Below are positions 59,718 through 64,000 of a DNA stretch of 64,000 nt, piece after piece. A model generated the notes under the pieces. That model saw only the letters and a program-made list of their open reading frames with translations. It had not been told where the DNA came from and ran no database searches. Origin of the DNA: Delphinus delphis (taxonomy: Eukaryota; Chordata; Mammalia; Artiodactyla; Delphinidae); the NCBI RefSeq assembly GCF_949987515.2, contig NC_082697.1, forward strand, positions 23,443,730 to 23,507,729, read 5' to 3'. A program made the translations under genes and the position numbers. Position 1 is the first letter of the stretch. The number at the start of each line of letters is the position of its first letter.

Positions 59718-60483
59718 ACAAATCTATCCGTGCAGCTTCCCTGTGCTAAGAGCTCTTCTTTGTCTTTCCTTCATGTGGCATTCAGGGCCATTTACAGTCA
59801 AACGTAAACTGCCTTTCCAGCTCTACCTTCTGCTTCGTCCCATCATGAGCTCTTCGTTACAGATTTTCCTCTGAGGATGCTGTAGTTGTTCCCCTCTCTG
59901 TGGCTTTACACATACTATTTTTTCTGTCTAAAAGGTACAAATCCCCGTCATCCTTTAATAGCCAGTATAATAAATGTTACCTCATCTCTGAAGCCTTTGA
60001 GCCCCCAGACTCACCACTGCCATTTTTTACATACAGTATGTTGTTACAATCATTTGTTTGTCATTTCATATGAGATTACAAACTTCTTGAGAACAGGTTC
60101 TGTGTTTTATTCATCTTTTATGCCCAGCATGTACCATGATGCCTAGAATATGGTAGGCACTCAATATATACTTATCAAATGCATGCAAGGCAATGTAGAA
60201 TTCTGCACCCAGACAGCTTTATGGTCTAGCAAGGAACGTAAATTACTTCATGACACTACTGCTCAAAATCGAGAAGTATCATGAGAGGCTTTAATATATA
60301 CATACATATGGTTAAGTCGCAGACTGAAATACTTGTGTGGGGAGAACCATTTGTAACTGGAATTATCTTTTATTGTGGTGAAATACATATAACATAATAT
60401 TTATCAGTTTAGCCATTGTAAGTATACAGTTCAGCGGCATTAGATACAGTCACAATGTTGTGTAACCGTCACCACTGTCTATC

Positions 60484-60610
60484 ATAGGATTTTTTTTTTT
60501 TTGGCCACACCCGGTGGCATTTGGGATCTTAGTTCCCCAACCAGGGATCGAACCTGCACCCCCTGCATTGGAAGTGTGGAGTTTTAACCACTGGACCGCC
60601 AGGGAAGTCC
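60484..60610 (-). mobile_element. CHR-related short tRNA SINE, minus strand, inside L1
   Basis: A compact subtype as at 32726. The TSD caccactgtctatc is at 60470-60483 and 60611-60624. Both copies lie in an older antisense L1M fragment. Confidence 0.92.
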
Positions 60611-60866
60611 CACCACTGTCTATCGCCCAGATTTCTTCATCATTCCCAGTAAAAACTTTATACCCATTAAATAACTCCCCCATTTCCACTCCCCCCAGAC
60701 CCTGGTAACCTCTATTCTACTTTATGTCTCTATGAATTTGCCTATCTTAGGTACCTACTATAGGAGGAATCATACAATATTTGTCCTTCTGTGTCTGACT
60801 TATTTCATTAGGCATAATGTTTTCAAGGCTCATCCATGTTGTAACATGTATCAAAATTTCATTCCT

Positions 60867-61070
60867 GGGGCTCCCCTGGTGGTGCAGTGGTAGAGAGTCC
60901 GCCTGCCGATGCAGGGGACACGGATTCGTGCCCCGGTCCGGGAAGATACCACATGCCGCGGAGCGGCTAGGCCCGTGAGCCATGGCCGCTGAGCCTGCGC
61001 GTCCAGAGCCTGTGCTCCACAACGGGAGAGGCCACAACAGTGAGAGGCCCGCATACCACACACACACACA
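60867..61070 (+). mobile_element. CHR-type SINE (short body), inside L1
   Basis: A short-body + copy with a CACACACA tail. The TSD aatttcattcct (60855-60866) and aattcattcct (61071-61081) differs by one T. It is the second of three SINEs that interrupt the same L1 fossil. Confidence 0.92.
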
Positions 61071-61399
61071 AATTCATTCCTTTTTATGGCTGAATAATAT
61101 TCCATTGTATGTATATACCACATTTTGTTTATCCATTCATCTGTTGGTAAACACTTTGTTTCCATCTTTTGGCTAGTGTAAATAATGCTGATAGGAACAT
61201 TCAAATGTCTGTTCCAGTCTCAGCTTTCAATTCTTTTGGATATATACTTAGGAGTGGAATTACTGGGTCATAAGGTAGTTCTATGTTTAACCTTTTGAGA
61301 AATCACCAAACTGTTTTCCCTAGTGGCTGTACCATTTTCCATTCCCACCAGCAGTGCATGAAGGTTCCAGTTTTTCTACATTCTCATCAGTGCTTGTTA

Positions 61400-61619
61400 T
61401 TTTTCTTTTCTTTTCTTTTTTTTTTTTGCGATACACGGGCCTCTCACTGTTGTGGGCTCTCTCGTTGCGGAGCACAGGCTCCGGACACGCAGGCTCAGCG
61501 TCCATGGCCCACGGGCCCAGTCGCTCCACGGCATGTGGGATCTTCCCAGACCGGGGCATGAACCCGTGTCCCCTGCATCAGCAGGCAGACTCTCAACCAC
61601 TGCGCCATCAGGGAAGACC
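61400..61619 (-). mobile_element. CHR-type SINE (short body), minus strand, inside L1
   Basis: A short-body copy with a T-rich left end (tttcttttcttttc) and the tRNA head on the right. The flanks are T-rich, so the TSD is unclear. The L1 fossil resumes at about 61635 ('tagccatcctagtggatgtg'). Confidence 0.88.
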
Positions 61620-62126
61620 TCTTTTTTCTTTTTAAAATTTTAGCCATCCTAGTGGATGTGAATGGAATTATCCTTTGCTTATGCTTCAGATAATTGTCTT
61701 GCTAATTGGGTTCTAATTTGCTTATTGACCATTGGTGACCATTAATAAGTTAGACTGTTTTCACTTTCCAAATCTTGTATTTAACGACAGAAAACCAAAT
61801 CCTGATCAAAACTTTCATGCATTGGCACTTGTTTGCAGGGCATAAGTCCTTTCTTAAACTTGGAAATATAAGCAGAAAAGCACTTCTTAGTTTCCTAATT
61901 ATTCTTCCATAGTACTTGTTATAGAGCAGGCAGGGATCAAAGGTCTGTTAATGTTTGATCTGTTCACATCAGAGAGTTAAGTGGCTATTATCTTGTTAGA
62001 GTGACTAATGAGAGAGGAAAAGCCAATTGCCCACTTCGTGTTTTCTTACCCTGGCAATCATGAAGTTCCTTCTCTCTTCAGTCATAAAGTCTCCTTTTTA
62101 CTTGAAACTGCTTGTGTATGTATTTT

Positions 62127-62281
62127 GGGTTCTTGTTTGTTTGTTTTTTAATTTTTTTTTTTTTTTTTTTTGGCTGCACCATGTGGCTTGTGGGATCTTA
62201 GTTCCCTGACCAGGGATTGAACCTGGGCCCTCCGCAGTGAGAGCATAGAGTCCTAACCACTGGACCACCAGGGAATTCCCA
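62127..62281 (-). mobile_element. CHR-related short tRNA SINE, minus strand, perfect TSD
   Basis: A compact subtype with a long T run. The perfect 14-bp TSD tgtgtatgtatttt is at 62113-62126 and 62282-62295. Confidence 0.92.
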
Positions 62282-62599
62282 TGTGTATGTATTTTGCCTC
62301 CAAATCTAGAACTCTATTAGATGGTAGTAGTGGAACTAGAAGTGGTCTTGAAACTTTTTTCAGTGTAAGAGATTGCTTTGAGAGAGGTGTGGAGTTTCAG
62401 AGGCCATGTGAAAACATACTGAAAGGACAGGAGTTGAACCTCTTCTGGCTAGAGCAGAGTTGTGTTTGAAAACCATGAAAACAGTAGCAGCATGTATACA
62501 AAGTTGCTCAACCCCTTACCAAATTCTTGTATTCAGGGAGCTTTCTTAAAATTTGTAAAAAGTACGTGGGCATCAATACAAGAGGTAATTATGACAGGG

Positions 62600-62815
62600 A
62601 ATATTATATCGATTCATTCTACAGACATGTGCTGAGCAGTGTGCCATCTTTGCCCTCAAGGAGCTCACGCTGTAATACAGTGAGGGGGGGCAACCTGTAA
62701 ACAGATTATTAAAATAATACAGTGCATCTTCCTGGTGGAAATATTAAAAACCATGTGAAGGAGAAAGCAGTAAGCTTTGGGAGCTTGAAAGACTTCACAG
62801 AAAACGGAGTGATTC
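62600..62815 (-). mobile_element. L2 fragment
   Basis: 'cattctacagacatgtgctg', 'ttgccctcaaggagctcacg' and 'agcttgaaagacttcacaga' are antisense L2. Confidence 0.75.
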
Positions 62816-62950
62816 CTTTTCTATAAAATGACAGTAACACCCCCTTTTTAGGATTATTGTGAAAATTAAAGAGATAACACATATAAAGTTTTTAATATAG
62901 TTTCTGGCACATGGTAGGCATTCAACAAATGTTAATTGTTAGCTAATGTT
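62815..62950 (+). mobile_element. MIR 3' fragment
   Basis: 'aggattattgtgaaaattaa', 'tctggcacatggtaggcatt' and 'caacaaatgttaattgttag' give the sense MIR 3' half. It abuts an antisense L2. Confidence 0.8.
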
Positions 62951-64000
62951 ATTATTATGGAGAGGTTTTATTGAGTTGATGAATGACAGTATATCCATTG
63001 ATTGCAAGCAACAGAGACTGCAGCTAATTTAAGCAAACAAAGGAGTTCATTGGGGGCTAGCTAAAGCTCACAGAATGGAAAGGAGAGTTTAACAGCAGGC
63101 CTCAGGAAGGAAAGATACAAGGAAGCTCAGGGATCCTAGTGTTAGTAATAGGAATTTAGTAATCTCTTTGGGATGATCCAATTTTAGCTGTCTTTTATCT
63201 TTGGATGTTTCTAGTCAGAAACAAGTCTCATTAGATTAGCTTGGACTCTGGGCCCCTCTCTGTGATGAAGGGACATGGTTCTAGGATCAGCAGCCTACTA
63301 ACTCATATGGAGTTGGAGAGGAGTAGGAAGGCTCTATAAGGAGGGGATGCTGAGAGAGTGAGTGATTTTCACCTTAGACAGTATCAGAATACTTGCAAGA
63401 TCTACTGATCCATTGAGGCTGATGATGTAAGCAAACAGGCCAACCCATGGAACGGCCTCTGGGTGTTTCTGTTGGCCATAGAGTCGACTGTCCTGGCTTG
63501 TGACCAGTGCCAACCCAATGTGATCATTCCAGTCTGACATTCTTCATTGAAATTCTTCTGGTTTCTTCATGTTTATTAAGTACTGTAGCTAAAACAAAGA
63601 CTCTTGACTATTACAATAATAGAGGAAGGAAAACTTTCTGAGCTTTGTATATTGCATTTCTTTTGATGTATTCAATTATGATTACCTTTTCACATTTCTC
63701 ATTTATCAGCTCATGATCAGGGATTTGCTCTAGGTCTTAATTATGACCACATAGTCAGACCCTTCCTTCATCCTGTTACTTATTTATTTATTTTGGCCTA
63801 GACATGCTACTGTGCATCTGACCTTGTTGAATCTCATCTCAGTTTCTAGGATGATTTTTCAACACTTCAGGGTCATTTCCATTTTACTTTTGTTTTCCAT
63901 CATACTGAAATTAGCAATTTTTGCTTATGTGATTCTCCATTTCTGATATGACTTATCAGAAGCAGAAAGGTGTGACAGTGTAGAGAAGACACTAGATTTA

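Larger units (their letters stand above)
58885..60185 (+). mobile_element. L2 split by a CHR SINE and a short L1
   Basis: Sense L2 before (58885-59076) and after (59730-60185) the two insertions: 'tcacctgagccattgcagca', 'cccatcatgagctcttcgtt', 'gattacaaacttcttgagaa' and 'gtaggcactcaatatatact'. Confidence 0.82.
60368..61670 (-). mobile_element. L1M 3' region, minus strand, split by three SINEs
   Basis: Antisense old-L1 sequence appears in order: 'tattgtggtgaaatacatat', 'cctggtaacctctattctac', 'gctgaataatattccattgt', 'ggagtggaattactgggtca', 'tagccatcctagtggatgtg'. CHR SINEs at 60484, 60867 and 61400 interrupt it. Confidence 0.88.
1..64000 (+). other. UQCC1: UQCC1 gene body, internal part (exons 2-7 with introns)
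   Basis: Six + strand exons splice into one open frame of 537 nt (179 codons) whose translation matches UQCC1. UQCC1 is the animal counterpart of yeast Cbp3. With UQCC2 it binds newly made cytochrome b in the mitochondrion and allows complex III assembly. The exon phases agree at every junction: 0, 0, 0, 1, 0 after the joined W codon, then 0 at the end. Exon 1 with the start codon and promoter is not in the window, and I found no exon after 37848, so both ends of the gene are missing. Exon numbers assume the human gene structure. Confidence 0.95.
37849..64000 (+). other. UQCC1 intron 7, 5' part (at least 26 kb)
   Basis: Everything after the exon 7 donor appears to be intron. It contains a truncated L1 with a TSD (38959-39482), CHR SINEs, a long L2-rich segment (42-46 kb), an LTR inside a MIR (47.7-48.4 kb), an L1M fragment (48.6-49.1 kb) and a dense nested cluster at 56.4-62.3 kb. 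No sequence resembling the next UQCC1 exon was found. Stretches with no recognised feature include 38000-38940, 41520-42770, 43700-44500, 46520-47330, 49900-51820, 52620-53560, 53860-54510, 57360-57620, 57800-58880 and 62960-64000. Confidence 0.7.

Noticed and set aside
1..64000. CRISPR arrays, operons, phage or other prokaryotic systems
   Set aside because: The window is vertebrate intron sequence. The only regular repeats are microsatellites and SINE modules.

Overview
This is a mammalian nuclear genomic window, almost certainly from a cetacean (toothed or baleen whale). The main clue is about 16 copies of CHR-type tRNA-derived SINEs (the Cetacea-Hippopotamus-Ruminant family). Several carry the 'gtgagccatggccgctgag' body that I associate with whales and dolphins. 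I see no ruminant BovB or Bov-A type repeats. The organism call is inference from repeat content.

The only gene I can support is UQCC1 (mitochondrial complex III assembly factor, Cbp3/UQCC1 family), on the + strand. Six consecutive coding exons are visible at 2429-2533, 11390-11473, 12395-12502, 17999-18071, 24565-24622 and 37740-37848. All have canonical AG/GT borders, their phases join into one uninterrupted 179-codon frame, and the translation matches the UQCC1 protein I know. I number them exons 2-7 by comparison with the human gene. The first exon and promoter lie to the left of the window, and the last exons (C-terminal part of the chaperone domain, stop codon, 3' UTR) lie to the right.

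The layout is: intron 1 tail (1-2428), intron 2 (L1, CHR SINEs, a 250-bp polypyrimidine tract, a TG microsatellite), short intron 3, intron 4 (antisense L1 ORF2 fossil), intron 5 (two CHR SINEs, MIRs), intron 6 (L2- and MIR-rich, one long low-repeat stretch), and at least 26 kb of intron 7 (nested L2/SINE/L1 cluster, an LTR inside a MIR, old hAT fossils). The rest is ordinary intron sequence dominated by MIR and L2, with younger CHR and L1 insertions that often have intact target-site duplications (TSDs).

I found no previously undescribed system. The points most worth a second look are a 16-bp tandem copy of the exon 5 splice donor that creates a second GTAAGT 23 nt downstream, the fact that UQCC1 introns host distant GDF5 limb and growth enhancers in other mammals, an inverted L1 pair, and several nested insertions with clear order-of-events evidence. 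Repeat family names and edges were judged by eye and are approximate unless a TSD is given.
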